A stretch of 64,000 nucleotides of DNA from an uncultured Pelagibacteraceae bacterium (GCA_902538255.1 CACBEJ010000004.1:1-64000), one strand, 5' to 3'; positions 38,284-50,374 are shown, counted from the first letter of the stretch. Numbers and translations: made by a program. Notes: generated from the letters alone by a model not told the origin.

Positions 38284-38702
38284 CTTTGTTGATCAAATTT
38301 TTCAATTTTTTTACAAGTTGACATTTTTGATAAACTTTCAACGTCATTTAAAACGGCTTTGATATAAATATCTGGTTTATCTTTTTCGAATAATATTTGT
38401 GTATAAAATTGTGGATACCCATGTTTTAGTGTAAGTATTTTTCCATCTTCTTGATAAATATTTCTAACGTAAGTGTTTGATTTTTTTACACTTAAATCTG
38501 TTATTCTGTATTTTTGATATGTTTTTTCGTTATAAATATAATTTCTAGTCATAATTAATTCATTAAGATTTAAAACATATTCATTTTTTAAAAAACCGTC
38601 CTCCTTATGATCGCATTTGCTTAATACAATAATCTCTGACTGCGAGTTTAAAGAAATAAAAAAAAATGATAAAAAAAATATTAAAAATTTATTTTCTCTC
38701 AT
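38280..38702 (-). CDS. hypothetical secreted protein
   Basis: 140 aa with signal peptide (KFLIFFLSFFFISLNSQSE). Confidence 0.55.
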   Translation of the reverse strand: MRENKFLIFFLSFFFISLNSQSEIIVLSKCDHKEDGFLKNEYVLNLNELIMTRNYIYNEKTYQKYRITDLSVKKSNTYVRNIYQEDGKILTLKHGYPQFYTQILFEKDKPDIYIKAVLNDVESLSKMSTCKKIEKFDQQS

Positions 38703-38862
38703 TTTTATCTACAAAAAATAAAGCAATGATAAAGATTACTGTCCATGCAAATACAGATAATGTTTTTAAAGGTGTGGTATCTGCCCCCCAAACCTCAAAG
38801 AATAAAGCACCAATTATTATTCCTATAGCATAGATAATACTTACAATTTTAACTTTACTCAT
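38689..38862 (-). CDS. 57-aa two-TM hypothetical protein
   Basis: Hand translation: MSKVKIVSIIYAIGIIIGALFFEVWGADTTPLKTLSVFAWTVIFIIALFFVDKNERK*. Confidence 0.55.
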   Translation of the reverse strand: MSKVKIVSIIYAIGIIIGALFFEVWGADTTPLKTLSVFAWTVIFIIALFFVDKNERK

Positions 38863-38869
38863 ATTTATA

Positions 38870-39121
38870 TTACTCTTTTGCTAGGTTTTTCTTGAAAAGT
38901 GACATGCCATTCTTGATTTTATAAGAATAAGATTCTTTAAAACTTTCAAGCTGCCAACCAGTAAGTCTTTTTTCAATTTCAATTATATTTTCTTTTTTCC
39001 AATCATCAGTTGTTTCCTCTAGCTTCCAAAGTCTTTTTTCTTCATTACTTCTACCACAACCATAACAATAACCTGTTGATGGGTCGGTTTTACATATGCT
39101 TATGCAAGGTGAAATTATCAT
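38870..39121 (-). CDS. DUF1289 domain-containing protein
   Basis: SPCISICKTDPSTGYCYGCGRSNEEKRLW. Confidence 0.9.
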   Translation of the reverse strand: MIISPCISICKTDPSTGYCYGCGRSNEEKRLWKLEETTDDWKKENIIEIEKRLTGWQLESFKESYSYKIKNGMSLFKKNLAKE

Positions 39122-39173
39122 TTTTTATAAATTAATATAAACTATATCTAACAAATAGATAATTTTTTAACAA

Positions 39174-39203
39174 TTGTCATTGGACAAATAGTTTCAATAA
39201 TAT
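39174..39203 (+). promoter_or_regulatory. candidate promoter for tRNA-Leu
   Basis: TTGTCA (39174-39179), 18 nt, TAATAT (39198-39203). Confidence 0.4.
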
Positions 39204-39222
39204 ATAAAACTCCGTAATTTGT

Positions 39223-39307
39223 GGGGCGATGGCGGAATTGGTAGACGCGTTGGTCTTAGGAACCAATATGGCAACATGTGAAGGTTCGAGTCCTTTTCGC
39301 CCTACCA
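39223..39307 (+). tRNA. tRNA-Leu (UAG anticodon)
   Basis: GGGGCGA/TCGCCCT acceptor, anticodon stem TTGGT-CTTAGGA-ACCAA, long variable arm, GGTTCGAGTCC T-arm, encoded CCA. Confidence 0.95.
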
Positions 39308-39317
39308 TTAAAATACT

Positions 39318-40748
39318 ATGAAAGTTACAGTAGAAAATAAAAAAGGACTAAATAAAGATATTAAAGTTTTTATCGATAAAGAGACAATGAACTCTTATAT
39401 GGATGAAAAATATGAAGAGATCAAAGGAAGTGTAAATCTTAAAGGATTTAGACCAGGCAAAGTTCCAAAAGAAATATTAAAAAGACAATTTGGTAAAGCA
39501 GTTTTTGGAGAAGTTTTAGATAAAGTTTTAAAAGAAACTTCAACTAAAGCATTAGAAGAAAAAAAAATCAAACCAGCAGGTCAACCAAAGCTAGACTTAA
39601 AGACATACGGTGAAGACAAAGATCTAGAGTATGTTTTGTCAGTAACAGAGTTACCAAAAGTAGAAATTAAATCTTTAGAAAATATTAAATTTGATGAATA
39701 CACTGTAAAAATCGATGAGAGTGAAACAGAGAAAAGAATTAAAGAAATAGCAAGAAACCAACCAAATTTTAAAGAAGTAAGCGCTGATACGAAAGCTAAA
39801 AAAGGTGATTTAGTCTCTTTAGACTATAAAGCAACAGTTGATGGTAAAGATTTTAAAGGAAGTGAAGGAAAAAATACTCAGTTAACTTTAGGTAAAGATT
39901 TATTCTTAAAAGGCTTTGACGAACAATTGATTGGTGTAAAAAAAGATGATGAAAAAATAGTAGAAGCAACTTTACCAGAAAATTTTCCTGAAAAAGAATT
40001 AGTAAATAAAAAAGCTAAATTTAATTGTAAAATTTTAAGTGTTAAACAATCAGAAGAAGTTAAAATTGATGATGATTTCGCAAAAAATTTAGGCGCAAAA
40101 GATTTAAAAGATTTAAAAACATTAATTTCAAAACAAATCAATGATGAATATAAAAATTCTTTAGATCAATTATCAAAAAACCAAATTTTAAAAGAAATAG
40201 AAAAAATTAAAGTAGAAGAATTGCCAGAAAATTTGATTGAAGAAGAAGTAAAAATTTTATCTCAAGGCATGTCAGAGGAAGAAACAAAGAAAAATAAAAA
40301 AAATTTAGAAGAAAAAGCAAAAACAAGAATTAAAACTGGATTAATTTTAAATGAGTTTGGTGAAAAAAATCAAATTAAAGTAACAGAGCAAGAGGTTCAG
40401 GCTGAAGTTCAAAAGCAATTAAGAATGATGCCTGGACAAGAAAATATGGTTATGGATTTTTATCAAAAAAACCCATCTGCATTAGCGGGTCTAAGAGGAA
40501 CTGTATATGAAGAGAAAATTTTAAATTTAATAAAGGAAAAAGGTAAAGCAAATAAGAAAGAAATTGCAAAAGAAGAAGCTGAAAAGATTTTAAAAGAAGC
40601 ACATGATCATGATCATAGCCATGGAGAAGAAAAAAAAGAAACTAAGAAAAAATCACTCACAACATCTGCTAAAGAAAAAAAACCAACAACTAAAAAGGCA
40701 AAATCAAAGCCAGCAGCAAAAAAGACAAAAAAAGTTAGCAAAAAGTAA
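39318..40748 (+). CDS. tig: trigger factor
   Basis: [46 protein letters not shown] PPIase; His/Lys-rich tail. Confidence 0.95.
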   Translation: MKVTVENKKGLNKDIKVFIDKETMNSYMDEKYEEIKGSVNLKGFRPGKVPKEILKRQFGKAVFGEVLDKVLKETSTKALEEKKIKPAGQPKLDLKTYGEDKDLEYVLSVTELPKVEIKSLENIKFDEYTVKIDESETEKRIKEIARNQPNFKEVSADTKAKKGDLVSLDYKATVDGKDFKGSEGKNTQLTLGKDLFLKGFDEQLIGVKKDDEKIVEATLPENFPEKELVNKKAKFNCKILSVKQSEEVKIDDDFAKNLGAKDLKDLKTLISKQINDEYKNSLDQLSKNQILKEIEKIKVEELPENLIEEEVKILSQGMSEEETKKNKKNLEEKAKTRIKTGLILNEFGEKNQIKVTEQEVQAEVQKQLRMMPGQENMVMDFYQKNPSALAGLRGTVYEEKILNLIKEKGKANKKEIAKEEAEKILKEAHDHDHSHGEEKKETKKKSLTTSAKEKKPTTKKAKSKPAAKKTKKVSKK

Positions 40749-40780
40749 TCTCAAGTTGTATAAGTAGAACGAATCAACTT

Positions 40781-41392
40781 ATGACAACAAAATTATCAGA
40801 ATATATGAGCAATCTTGTACCAATGGTTGTTGAACAATCTAGCAAAGGTGAAAGAGCATATGATATTTATTCAAGACTGTTAAAAGAAAGAATTATTTTT
40901 TTAACAGGTCAGATTAATGATAATGTTGCTTCTTTAGTTACCGCTCAACTATTATTTTTAGAGGCAGAAGATCCAAAAAAAGAAATTTATTTATATATAA
41001 ATAGTCCAGGAGGTTTGGTTACCGCAGGTCTTGGTATTTACGATACTATGCAGTATGTGAAACCAGATATCTCTACTTTATGTATCGGTCAAGCAGCCTC
41101 AATGGGTTCTTTTCTGCTTGCAGCTGGCACAAAAGGAAAAAGATTTTCATTACCAAATTCAAGAATAATGGTTCACCAACCATCAGCAGGTTTTCAAGGT
41201 CAGGCAACTGATATTGAAATTCACGCTAATGAGGTTCTATCTTTAAAGAAAAGGCTTAATGAAATTTATTCAAAACACACTGGAAAAAGTGTTGATGAAA
41301 TAAAATCTGCTCTGGAAAGAGATAACTTTATGACAGCTGATGCCGCACAATCTTTTGGTCTTATTGATCAAGTAGTAGAAAAAAGATCTTAA
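40781..41392 (+). CDS. clpP: ATP-dependent Clp protease proteolytic subunit
   Basis: [56 protein letters not shown]. Confidence 0.97.
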   Translation: MTTKLSEYMSNLVPMVVEQSSKGERAYDIYSRLLKERIIFLTGQINDNVASLVTAQLLFLEAEDPKKEIYLYINSPGGLVTAGLGIYDTMQYVKPDISTLCIGQAASMGSFLLAAGTKGKRFSLPNSRIMVHQPSAGFQGQATDIEIHANEVLSLKKRLNEIYSKHTGKSVDEIKSALERDNFMTADAAQSFGLIDQVVEKRS

Positions 41393-41484
41393 TACACAAT
41401 ATATTGATCCATTCTTATTCGAAACTTGATTAGTGTGAGTCTTATATAATAAAGTAATGAAATTGATTCGTTATAAAAATAAAA

Positions 41485-42753
41485 ATGACAACTAATAATA
41501 AAAATATTCTTTACTGTTCTTTCTGTGGAAAGAGTCAACACGAAGTAAGAAAGTTGATTGCTGGACCTACAGTTTTCATATGTGATGAGTGTGTTGAGTT
41601 ATGTATGGACATTATTAAAGAAGAGAGCAAAGATACTTTTGTAAAACATCAAGATGGTCTTCCATCTCCAAAAGAAATCTGCTCAGTATTAGACGATTAT
41701 GTAATTGGTCAAGCTCATGCGAAGAAAGTTTTATCTGTTGCAGTGCATAATCATTACAAAAGATTAAATTATGAGAGTAAAACAAGTAAAAATGTAGAGC
41801 TATCAAAATCTAATATATTGTTGGTGGGTCCTACTGGTTGTGGAAAAACATTGCTTGCACAAACTCTTGCTAGAATTCTAGATGTTCCATTTACAATGGC
41901 TGATGCAACTACTCTAACAGAAGCAGGTTATGTTGGAGAAGATGTTGAAAATATTATTTTAAAATTGTTACAAGCATCTGACTATAATGTTGAAAAAGCT
42001 CAAAGAGGTATAGTTTATATTGATGAGGTTGATAAAATAAGTAGAAAATCTGAAAATCCGTCAATCACAAGAGATGTATCTGGAGAAGGAGTTCAGCAAG
42101 CTCTTCTTAAAATAATGGAGGGAACAGTCGCTAGTGTTCCGCCGCAAGGTGGTAGAAAACACCCACAACAAGAATTTTTACAAGTAGACACTACGAATAT
42201 ATTATTTATTTGTGGTGGTGCCTTTGCAGGTCTTGATAAAATAATTCTTCAAAGGGATAAAGGAACCTCAATTGGTTTTGGTGCAAATGTGAAAAATACT
42301 CAAGAGAAGAAAACTGGTGAATGGATGAAAGGGTTAGAACCTGAAGATTTATTAAAATTTGGATTGATACCAGAATTCATTGGAAGACTTCCAATGATAG
42401 CAACACTTGAAGATTTAGATGAAAAATCTTTAATAAAAATATTACAAGAACCAAAAAATTCTTTAACAAAACAATATCAAGAATTATTTAAATTGGATGG
42501 AGCGAAACTAACTTTTAAAGAAAATGCTTTAAAAGAAATAGCACAAAAAGCAATTAGCAAAAAAACTGGAGCAAGGGGCCTGAGGTCTATTCTAGAAAAT
42601 ATTTTGTTGAAAACAATGTACGATCTTCCGAGTCAAGATAATATTGAAGAAGTTATTGTTGATGCAGGTGTAGCAAAAGGACAGTCTCAACCAATCTTAG
42701 TTCATTCTAAAGATGATAATAAATCTAAGTCAAATAAGACCACAGCGGCTTAA
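41485..42753 (+). CDS. clpX: ATP-dependent Clp protease ATP-binding subunit ClpX
   Basis: [18 protein letters not shown] zinc finger; [28 protein letters not shown]. Confidence 0.97.
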   Translation: MTTNNKNILYCSFCGKSQHEVRKLIAGPTVFICDECVELCMDIIKEESKDTFVKHQDGLPSPKEICSVLDDYVIGQAHAKKVLSVAVHNHYKRLNYESKTSKNVELSKSNILLVGPTGCGKTLLAQTLARILDVPFTMADATTLTEAGYVGEDVENIILKLLQASDYNVEKAQRGIVYIDEVDKISRKSENPSITRDVSGEGVQQALLKIMEGTVASVPPQGGRKHPQQEFLQVDTTNILFICGGAFAGLDKIILQRDKGTSIGFGANVKNTQEKKTGEWMKGLEPEDLLKFGLIPEFIGRLPMIATLEDLDEKSLIKILQEPKNSLTKQYQELFKLDGAKLTFKENALKEIAQKAISKKTGARGLRSILENILLKTMYDLPSQDNIEEVIVDAGVAKGQSQPILVHSKDDNKSKSNKTTAA

Positions 42754-42813
42754 TATCCTTAATAAGTAATAAATATCTATTGCAATATAAAATATAATAT
42801 CCATATTATTATT

Positions 42814-45192
42814 ATGGATGTAAAAATATCATTACCATTATTACCATTAAGAGATATTGTGGTCTTCCCAAGTATGGTTATTCCTTTATTTGTTGGAAGA
42901 GACAAGTCTATCACAGCACTTAATGAGGTAATGAAAAAAGATAAAAAAATTATTTTAGTTACTCAAAAAAATTCAGAAATTGATGATCCAAAGAAAACAG
43001 ATGTGTTTATGTATGGATGCGAGGGAAGTATTTTACAACTATTAAAATTACCAGATGGTACAGTAAAAGTTTTAGTGGAAGGTATAAAAAGAGTAAAAAT
43101 CTTAGACTTTAAAGATAATGAAAAATTTATTACTTGCGATTATACACACTATCATGATGTTTTAACAAAAGATGAAGATTTATTCCCATTAGCTGCTACA
43201 GCTTTAAGAAGATTAGAAAAACTTACCTCAATTAATAAAAAAATCTCAAGCGAAACTATTAGTACATTAAAGCAATTAAAAGACCCTTCTCAAATAGCTG
43301 ATAATATTGCATCTCATATAACAGCTACTATTTCAGAAAAACAACAAATATTTGAAACTGTTGACGTGAAGAAAAGACTAAATGCAATTATTAAAATAAT
43401 GGAGAATGAGACAAGTATTATTGGTGTAGAAAAAAGAATAAGAGGAAGAGTTAAAACTCAAATGGAAAAAACTCAAAGGGAGTATTATCTTAATGAGCAG
43501 TTAAAAGCTATTCAAAAAGAGCTGGGTGAAATTGAGGATGGTAAAGATGAAACGACAAGCCTCAATAAAGCGATAACAAAAGCAAAGATGCCAAAAGAAG
43601 TTGAAAAAAAATGTCTTCAAGAATTAAAAAAATTGAAGAATATGAGTCCTATGTCTGCTGAAGCAACAGTTGTAAGAAATTATTTAGACTGGATGACCGA
43701 ACTTCCTTGGAATAAAAAAAGTGAGGTTGATATAAATTTAACTAAAGCTTTAAATATTCTTGATAAAGATCACTTTGGATTAGAAAAAGTTAAAGAGAGA
43801 ATAATTGAATTTCTAGCTGTTCAAAAGAGAATGGAAAAAATTAAAGGACCAATTTTATGTTTAGTTGGACCCCCGGGCGTTGGTAAAACATCTCTAGGAA
43901 AATCAATAGCAAAAGCTACAAATAGAGAGTTCGTTAGAATGTCTGTAGGTGGAATGAGAGATGAAGCTGAAATAAGAGGTCATAGAAGAACATACATAGG
44001 ATCTTTACCTGGAAAAATTATTCAGATGATGAAAAAAGCAGGAACAAAAAATCCACTAATTCTATTAGATGAAATAGATAAAATTGGGAATGACTATAGA
44101 GGAGATCCTTCGTCGGCCTTATTAGAGGCTTTAGATCCGGAGCAAAATACTTCATTTAATGATCATTATTTAGAAGTTGATTACGATTTATCTGATGTAA
44201 TGTTTGTTACAACAGCCAATACATTAAACATTCTACCTCCATTATTAGATCGAATGGAAGTCATCAGATTAGCTGGTTATACAGAGGATGAAAAGATAAG
44301 TATTGCCAACAAATATTTACTACCGAAACAAATTAAGGATAATGGCGTTAAAGAAAAAGAAATGAAGCTTGATGATGACATTATAAAAGAAGTTATTAGA
44401 GGATACACTAAAGAATCTGGAGTTAGAAACCTGGAAAGAGAGATTTCTAAACTTGCTAGAAAAGTTGTTAAAAAAATTGTTTCTGGAGAAGAAAAAGAGG
44501 TTGGAATAAACAACAAAAATTTATCTGATTTTTTAGGTGTCCCTAAATTCAAATTTGGAGAGCTAGAATCCGAGAACAGAGTAGGAATAGTTACAGGTCT
44601 CGCTTGGACAGAATATGGTGGGGAGATTTTAAAAATTGAAACTGTAACAATGCCAGGTAAAGGTAGAATGCAAATTACTGGTAAATTAGGTGACGTTATG
44701 CAGGAGTCAGTTAAAGCAGCTAAAAGTTTTGTAAGATCAAAATGTTTAGAATATGGAATTATTCCACCTGTATTTGAGAAAAAAGATTTTCATATTCACG
44801 TGCCTGAAGGTGCAACTCCCAAAGATGGTCCTTCCGCAGGTATAGGGATGGTAACTTCTATTGTATCTTCAATTACCAATATTCCTGTAAAAAGAGATGT
44901 AGCAATGACAGGAGAAGTAACTTTGACGGGTCAAGTTTTACCAATAGGTGGTTTAAAAGAAAAACTATTAGCAGCGCACAGAGCTGGAATAAAGGAGGTA
45001 TTGATACCAAAAGAGAACGAAAAAGACTTAGTAGATATGCCTAAAAAAATAGTTGATGACATTAAAATAACCCCTGTCGAGTATGCAGATCAAGTTTTAA
45101 AAATAGCTCTTATAAAAGAACTCAAACCAACCGAATGGGTTGAGGTTGAAATCTCAAAAAAAGACGATAAATCTCAAGCTAGCATCCAATAG
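42814..45192 (+). CDS. lon: ATP-dependent protease La (Lon)
   Basis: LPLLPLRDIVVFPSMVIPLFVGR; LVGPPGVGKTSLGKSIA; DGPSAGIGMVTSI. Confidence 0.97.
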   Translation: MDVKISLPLLPLRDIVVFPSMVIPLFVGRDKSITALNEVMKKDKKIILVTQKNSEIDDPKKTDVFMYGCEGSILQLLKLPDGTVKVLVEGIKRVKILDFKDNEKFITCDYTHYHDVLTKDEDLFPLAATALRRLEKLTSINKKISSETISTLKQLKDPSQIADNIASHITATISEKQQIFETVDVKKRLNAIIKIMENETSIIGVEKRIRGRVKTQMEKTQREYYLNEQLKAIQKELGEIEDGKDETTSLNKAITKAKMPKEVEKKCLQELKKLKNMSPMSAEATVVRNYLDWMTELPWNKKSEVDINLTKALNILDKDHFGLEKVKERIIEFLAVQKRMEKIKGPILCLVGPPGVGKTSLGKSIAKATNREFVRMSVGGMRDEAEIRGHRRTYIGSLPGKIIQMMKKAGTKNPLILLDEIDKIGNDYRGDPSSALLEALDPEQNTSFNDHYLEVDYDLSDVMFVTTANTLNILPPLLDRMEVIRLAGYTEDEKISIANKYLLPKQIKDNGVKEKEMKLDDDIIKEVIRGYTKESGVRNLEREISKLARKVVKKIVSGEEKEVGINNKNLSDFLGVPKFKFGELESENRVGIVTGLAWTEYGGEILKIETVTMPGKGRMQITGKLGDVMQESVKAAKSFVRSKCLEYGIIPPVFEKKDFHIHVPEGATPKDGPSAGIGMVTSIVSSITNIPVKRDVAMTGEVTLTGQVLPIGGLKEKLLAAHRAGIKEVLIPKENEKDLVDMPKKIVDDIKITPVEYADQVLKIALIKELKPTEWVEVEISKKDDKSQASIQ

Positions 45193-45204
45193 ACACAATT
45201 TTAT

Positions 45205-45324
45205 ATGGAAATTGGATTATATTTAATATTTTTTATTTTAGTTGTATTTTACTTTTTAAAGCCTATTACTAAACAAGAGCAAGAAAGCTTCAAAAATAAG
45301 AATAATTGGCGTGGAGGTTTCTAA
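45205..45324 (+). CDS. 39-aa single-TM hypothetical peptide
   Basis: Hand translation: MEIGLYLIFFILVVFYFLKPITKQEQESFKNKNNWRGGF*. Confidence 0.45.
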   Translation: MEIGLYLIFFILVVFYFLKPITKQEQESFKNKNNWRGGF

Positions 45325-45411
45325 GTTTTCTTAAATTAGATTGGCTTATTTTGAGAATTTAAATCTTAGAAAAACTATAAGTTATTAGGTTTTTTTCATC
45401 ATTAATAGAAC

Positions 45412-45439
45412 TTGACGTCAGTAAACTAAAGGATATAAA
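45412..45439 (+). promoter_or_regulatory. candidate sigma70 promoter for tRNA-Val/tRNA-Asp
   Basis: TTGACG (45412-45417), 16 nt, TATAAA (45434-45439), 19 nt before tRNA start. Confidence 0.55.
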
Positions 45440-45458
45440 TCACTGTATTTTTGGTAAA

Positions 45459-45534
45459 GGGCGGTTAGCTCAGTTGGTAGAGCATCTCGTTTACACCGAG
45501 GGGGTCAAAGGTTCGAGTCCTTTACTGCCCACCA
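45459..45534 (+). tRNA. tRNA-Val (UAC anticodon)
   Basis: GGGCGGTTAGCTCAGTTGGTAGAGC, CTCGT-TTACACC-GAG anticodon arm, GGTTCGAGTCC, encoded ACCA. Confidence 0.95.
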
Positions 45535-45548
45535 AAAAACAAATAAGT

Positions 45549-45625
45549 GGGGGTGTAGCTCAGTTGGTTAGAGCGATCGCCTGTCACGCGATAGGTCGAG
45601 GGTTCGAGTCCCTTCACTCCCGCCA
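45549..45625 (+). tRNA. tRNA-Asp (GUC anticodon)
   Basis: GGGGGTGTAGCTCAGTTGGTTAGAGC, TCGCCTGTCACGCGA anticodon arm, GGTTCGAGTCC, encoded GCCA. Confidence 0.95.
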
Positions 45626-45781
45626 CTTTAAACGAATCTATTATAAATTAATTAAACTACTGATATTGTTAGGTTTTTAGGCCCACTTGTTGTAAGTATT
45701 TGAATTTATTGACTTTTTTTTTATTAAAAATGTGACGTATCTACTCTTCAACATAAATAAAAAACTGATATATAGACACGC

Positions 45782-46150
45782 ATGTTATCTGATTTTCTTA
45801 AAGATTACTTACCAATAATAATTTTTCTAATCTTAGCTTTCGGGTTGAGTTGCGCTTTTGTGGTAATTAATTTTATTCTATCGCCAAAAAAACCTGATCC
45901 AGAGAAACTATCAGCTTATGAATGTGGATTTGAACCTTTTGAAGATTCTAGGCTTGAGTTTGATGTTAGATTTTATTTAGTTGCAATCTTATTTATCATT
46001 TTTGATTTGGAAATAGCCTTCTTATTTCCATGGGCAATTTCATTAGGCAATATCGGATTACTTGGTTTTTCATCAATGATGATTTTTCTTTTCATTCTTA
46101 CGATCGGTTTTGTATATGAATGGAAAAAAGGCGCTTTAGACTGGGAATAA
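45782..46150 (+). CDS. nuoA: NADH-quinone oxidoreductase subunit A
   Basis: [46 protein letters not shown]. Confidence 0.97.
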   Translation: MLSDFLKDYLPIIIFLILAFGLSCAFVVINFILSPKKPDPEKLSAYECGFEPFEDSRLEFDVRFYLVAILFIIFDLEIAFLFPWAISLGNIGLLGFSSMMIFLFILTIGFVYEWKKGALDWE

Positions 46151-46162
46151 AATTATAATTTA

Positions 46163-46678
46163 ATGAATAATAAAATAGATAAAGTTCCAGAGGAGTTTAA
46201 ACAACTTGCAGAAGATTTTAGTAAGAACGGATTTATAACAACGTCACTTGATAACTTAATTAACTGGTCAAGATCTGGATCGCTTCATTGGATGACATTT
46301 GGTCTTGCATGTTGTGCTGTTGAAATGATGCAAACTTCTATGCCAAGATATGATCTTGAAAGATTTGGTGCAGCACCAAGGGCTTCGCCAAGACAATCTG
46401 ATGTAATGATAGTAGCTGGTACTTTAACCAACAAAATGGCACCAGCATTGAGAAAAGTTTATGATCAAATGCCAGAACCTAGATATGTAATTTCAATGGG
46501 AAGTTGTGCTAATGGTGGTGGTTATTATCATTATTCTTATTCAGTTGTAAGGGGCTGTGATCGAATTGTACCAGTGGATGTTTATGTACCAGGGTGTCCG
46601 CCGTCTGCTGAAGCTTTATTATATGGAATTCTACAATTACAAAAAAAAATTAGAGAAAAAGGATCATTCATTAGATAG
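46163..46678 (+). CDS. nuoB: NADH-quinone oxidoreductase subunit B
   Basis: [46 protein letters not shown]. Confidence 0.97.
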   Translation: MNNKIDKVPEEFKQLAEDFSKNGFITTSLDNLINWSRSGSLHWMTFGLACCAVEMMQTSMPRYDLERFGAAPRASPRQSDVMIVAGTLTNKMAPALRKVYDQMPEPRYVISMGSCANGGGYYHYSYSVVRGCDRIVPVDVYVPGCPPSAEALLYGILQLQKKIREKGSFIR

Positions 46679-46680
46679 TT

Positions 46681-47286
46681 ATGAAAAATTTAGAAGATTT
46701 AGAAAAAAAAATAAATTCAGAACTTACAACTAAGATTAATAAAACAGAAATTAAACATAACCAAATCTATCTTGAGACTGATAAAGAGGATTTAACAGAC
46801 ATATGTTTGTTTTTAAAAACTAATAATGATACTAAATTTAGACAGTTAATAGATATTACAGTTGTTGATTATCCTGAAAGAACCCAAAGATTTGATATAA
46901 TTTATTTATTTTTAAGTCATGAGTATAATCAAAGATTAGTTTTAAAATATTCTATCTCGGAGAATGAAGTCATTCCATCTTTAACAAGTATTTTTCCTTC
47001 ATCTAATTGGATGGAAAGAGAGGTATTTGATATGTATGGTGTTTCATTTAAAAATCATCCTGATCTTAGAAGAATATTAACAGATTATGGGTTTGAGGGT
47101 CACCCACTTAGAAAAGATTTTCCTCTTACTGGTCATACTGAGGTTAGGTATAGTGAAGACGAAAAAAAAGTAATTAGTGAACCAGTAAAATTAGAGCAAA
47201 ATTTTAGAAATTTTGATTATGAGAGTCCATGGGAAGGAACCAAATATATAAAAAATGAAATAGATAGTAATGACAAAAAAAATTAA
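46681..47286 (+). CDS. nuoC: NADH-quinone oxidoreductase subunit C
   Basis: [43 protein letters not shown]. Confidence 0.96.
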   Translation: MKNLEDLEKKINSELTTKINKTEIKHNQIYLETDKEDLTDICLFLKTNNDTKFRQLIDITVVDYPERTQRFDIIYLFLSHEYNQRLVLKYSISENEVIPSLTSIFPSSNWMEREVFDMYGVSFKNHPDLRRILTDYGFEGHPLRKDFPLTGHTEVRYSEDEKKVISEPVKLEQNFRNFDYESPWEGTKYIKNEIDSNDKKN

Positions 47287-48445
47287 AAATTTAAATTTAA
47301 ACTTCGGACCGCAACATCCAGCAGCACATGGGGTTTTAAGGTTAATTTTAGAATTAGACGGTGAGATTGTTGAAAAAGCCGACCCACACATTGGTTTATT
47401 GCATAGAGGAACTGAAAAATTAATTGAAAATAAAACTTATATGCAAGCAGTTCCTTATTTTGATCGACTAGATTATGTGGCTCCAATGAATCAAGAACAT
47501 GCATTCGCATTAGCAGTTGAGAAAATTCTTAAAATCGATGTGCCTATTAGAGCTCAATATATAAGGGTTGTATTTTGTGAGATCGGAAGAATTTTAAGTC
47601 ATATTTTAAATGTTACAACACAAGCAATGGATGTTGGAGCCTTAACACCAACTTTATGGGGATTTGAAGAAAGAGAGAAGCTAATGGGTTTCTATGAGAG
47701 AGTTTCTGGCTCAAGACTTCATGCAAACTATTTTAGAGCGGGTGGAGTTCATCAAGATCTTCCACAAGGACTTGAGGAGGATATCGCTGAGTTTTGTGAA
47801 AGCTTTCCAAAAATAATAAATGATTTAGAAAGTTTACTAACAGATAATAGAATATTCAAACAACGTAATGTTGATATTGGTGTTGTTACAAAACAAGATG
47901 CTCTAGATTATTCATTTTCTGGAGTAATGATTAGAGGATCAGGAGTTCCATGGGATTTAAGAAAATCTCAACCTTATGATTGTTACGAAAATTTAGATTT
48001 CAAAGTACCTATAGGAAAAAATGGAGATTGTTATGATAGGTACTTATGTCGAATTGAAGAAATGAAAGAGAGTGTGTCTATAATTAAGCAATGTTTATCA
48101 AAAATGGAAAAGGGACCAGTTAAATCCTTAGATGGAAAAATAAGTCCCCCATCCAAAAAAGATATAAAACAATCAATGGAGGCACTTATTCATCATTTTA
48201 AACTTTTTACAGAGGGTTATAGAGTTCCAAAAGATGAAATATATACAGCTGTTGAGGCTCCAAAAGGAGAGTTTGGAGTTTATTTGATTTCTGATGGATC
48301 GAGTAAACCCTATAAATGCAAAATTAGAGCCCCAGGTTTTTCACACCTACAGTCTATGGATTATTTAATAAAAGGCCACATGCTAGCAGATGTTCCGGCA
48401 GTGCTTGGTTCACTTGATATTGTTTTTGGGGAGGTTGATAGATGA
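47270..48445 (+). CDS. nuoD: NADH-quinone oxidoreductase subunit D
   Basis: [41 protein letters not shown]. Confidence 0.97.
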   Translation: MTKKIKNLNLNFGPQHPAAHGVLRLILELDGEIVEKADPHIGLLHRGTEKLIENKTYMQAVPYFDRLDYVAPMNQEHAFALAVEKILKIDVPIRAQYIRVVFCEIGRILSHILNVTTQAMDVGALTPTLWGFEEREKLMGFYERVSGSRLHANYFRAGGVHQDLPQGLEEDIAEFCESFPKIINDLESLLTDNRIFKQRNVDIGVVTKQDALDYSFSGVMIRGSGVPWDLRKSQPYDCYENLDFKVPIGKNGDCYDRYLCRIEEMKESVSIIKQCLSKMEKGPVKSLDGKISPPSKKDIKQSMEALIHHFKLFTEGYRVPKDEIYTAVEAPKGEFGVYLISDGSSKPYKCKIRAPGFSHLQSMDYLIKGHMLADVPAVLGSLDIVFGEVDR

Positions 48446-49050
48446 GTTTAAGAAGACCTGCAAAAAATCAACCAGAAAATTTTGAATTTGATAGTTCATC
48501 TTTAAATGCTGCTAATAAAATTGTATCGAAATATCCAGATGGTAAACAGCAAAGTGCAGTAATGGCATTACTTTATATAGCTCAAAGACAGAATGATAAT
48601 TGGATTCCATTAGCAGCAATGAAGTATATAGCAAAATTTTTAGACATGCCTTACATAAAAGTTTATGAGGTAGCTACTTTTTACACTATGTATAATTTAT
48701 CTCCTGTTGGAAAACATTTTATACAAGTGTGCACGACGACTCCTTGCATGATTAGAGGTGCAAGTAAACTAGTTGAAGCCTGTAAAGAAAAAATATCAGA
48801 AAATGAAGGCGAATTATCGGGTGATAAAAACTGCTCATGGATAGAAGTTGAGTGTTTAGGAGCGTGTGTTAACGCGCCTATGATGCAAATTAATGACGAC
48901 TATTATGAAGGCCTTGATAAAGATAAAACACTAAAAATTTTAGATCAAATTTTAAAAGGTGAAACTCCAAAACCAGGTTCTTATAGAGGAAGGATAAATA
49001 ATGAACCTGAAAATAATAGAAAAACATTAATGGATTATAAAAATGCTTAA
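48442..49050 (+). CDS. nuoE: NADH-quinone oxidoreductase subunit E
   Basis: [46 protein letters not shown]. Confidence 0.96.
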   Translation: MSLRRPAKNQPENFEFDSSSLNAANKIVSKYPDGKQQSAVMALLYIAQRQNDNWIPLAAMKYIAKFLDMPYIKVYEVATFYTMYNLSPVGKHFIQVCTTTPCMIRGASKLVEACKEKISENEGELSGDKNCSWIEVECLGACVNAPMMQINDDYYEGLDKDKTLKILDQILKGETPKPGSYRGRINNEPENNRKTLMDYKNA

Positions 49051-50374
49051 GGATCAAGATAGAATATTTAAAAACTTATATAATGATATGGGTTCTGATG
49101 TTGTTTCTTCTCAAAAAAGAGGTGATTGGGTTAACACTAAAAAAATTACTGACAAAGGTAGAGATTGGATTATAAATGAAATTAAAGACTCTCAACTTAG
49201 GGGTAGAGGTGGCGCAGGATTTCCAACTGGTTTAAAATGGTCTTTTGCTCCTAAAGAAGTTGGCTCTAGACCACACTATTTGGTAATAAACGGCGATGAG
49301 TCAGAACCAGGTACTTGTAAAGATAGAGATATCCTAAGATTTGAGCCACATAAATTAATTGAAGGTTGTTTGATAGCATCTTACGCAGTTCAAGCACATG
49401 TTTGTTATATCTACATAAGAGGTGAATACTTTGTTGATGGTCAAAAACTTCAAGCAGCTATTGATGAAGCTTATGAAAAAAAATTGTTAGGAAAAAATGC
49501 GGCTGGGACTGGTTGGGATTTAGATATTTATATTCATTACGGCGCAGGAGCTTATATATGTGGAGAGGAAACAGCCTTATTAGAAAGTATAGAGGGCAAA
49601 AAAGGGCAACCTAGATTGAAACCACCATTCCCAGCCTTAATTGGTCTTTATGGATGTCCAACAATTATAAACAATGTGGAAACTATAGCTGTTGTCCCAA
49701 CTATTCTAAGAAAAGGTGGTAAATGGTTTGCTTCTCTTGGAAGAGAAAAAAATACGGGTACAAAAATATTTTGTATCTCAGGAAATGTAAATACGCCGTG
49801 TAACGTTGAAGAAGAAATGAACATCCCATTAAAAGAACTGATAGAGGTTCATGCTGGAGGTGTTATAGGTGGATGGGATAACCTGCAAGCAGTTATTCCA
49901 GGAGGCTCCTCAATGCCATTAATTCCAAAAGAAAAATGTGAAACATTAACTATGGATTTTGATTCCCTAATGGCTGAAAAAAGTGGTTTAGGAACAGCTG
50001 GAATTGTAGTGATTAATAAAGATCAAGATATCATTAAATGTATGGCTAGAATTGCAAGATTTTATAAACACGAAAGCTGCGGACAATGTACGCCTTGTAG
50101 AGAGGGATCTGGTTGGATGTGGAGAATGCTTGAAAGAATGGCAAACGGTGACGCTACTAAAGATGAAGTTGATATGTTAGGTGATGTTACCAATCAAATT
50201 GCAGGACATACAATTTGTGCTTTTGGAGAAGGGTCTTCTTGGCCAGTTCAAGGACTTTTAAGACATTTTAAAAAAGAGATAGTTGAGAGAAATAATCTAG
50301 ATCCAATTGTTCAGAAAAAAAATAATATTCCTTATTTAGTGGATCAACATTTATTGGATAAAAAAAATGCTTAA
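49043..50374 (+). CDS. nuoF: NADH-quinone oxidoreductase subunit F
   Basis: [60 protein letters not shown]. Confidence 0.97.
   Translation: MLKDQDRIFKNLYNDMGSDVVSSQKRGDWVNTKKITDKGRDWIINEIKDSQLRGRGGAGFPTGLKWSFAPKEVGSRPHYLVINGDESEPGTCKDRDILRFEPHKLIEGCLIASYAVQAHVCYIYIRGEYFVDGQKLQAAIDEAYEKKLLGKNAAGTGWDLDIYIHYGAGAYICGEETALLESIEGKKGQPRLKPPFPALIGLYGCPTIINNVETIAVVPTILRKGGKWFASLGREKNTGTKIFCISGNVNTPCNVEEEMNIPLKELIEVHAGGVIGGWDNLQAVIPGGSSMPLIPKEKCETLTMDFDSLMAEKSGLGTAGIVVINKDQDIIKCMARIARFYKHESCGQCTPCREGSGWMWRMLERMANGDATKDEVDMLGDVTNQIAGHTICAFGEGSSWPVQGLLRHFKKEIVERNNLDPIVQKKNNIPYLVDQHLLDKKNA

Noticed and set aside
40752-40783. AAGTTG/CAACTT and ATAAGT/ACTTAT inverted repeats before clpP
   Set aside because: Only 6-bp, AT-rich, mutually exclusive arms with long spacers; not distinguishable from background.
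41426-41450. TTGATT...TATAAT promoter, possibly heat-shock, upstream of clpX
   Set aside because: A good TATAAT is present, but spacing to TTGATT is only 13 nt and no convincing sigma32 box was found.
45474-45680. 68-aa ORF (MVEHLVYTEGVKGSSPLLPTKKQISGGVAQLVRAIACHAIGRGFESLHSRHF...)
   Set aside because: It is the translation of the tRNA-Val and tRNA-Asp genes, a well-known annotation artefact.
47191-47510. Minus ORFs over the nuoC/nuoD junction, and other minus ORFs within nuo genes (51593-51892, 52365-52649, 52985-53173, 53501-53692, 56417-56626, 57784-58005, 58594-58788)
   Set aside because: Antisense to conserved complex I genes; no supporting motifs.
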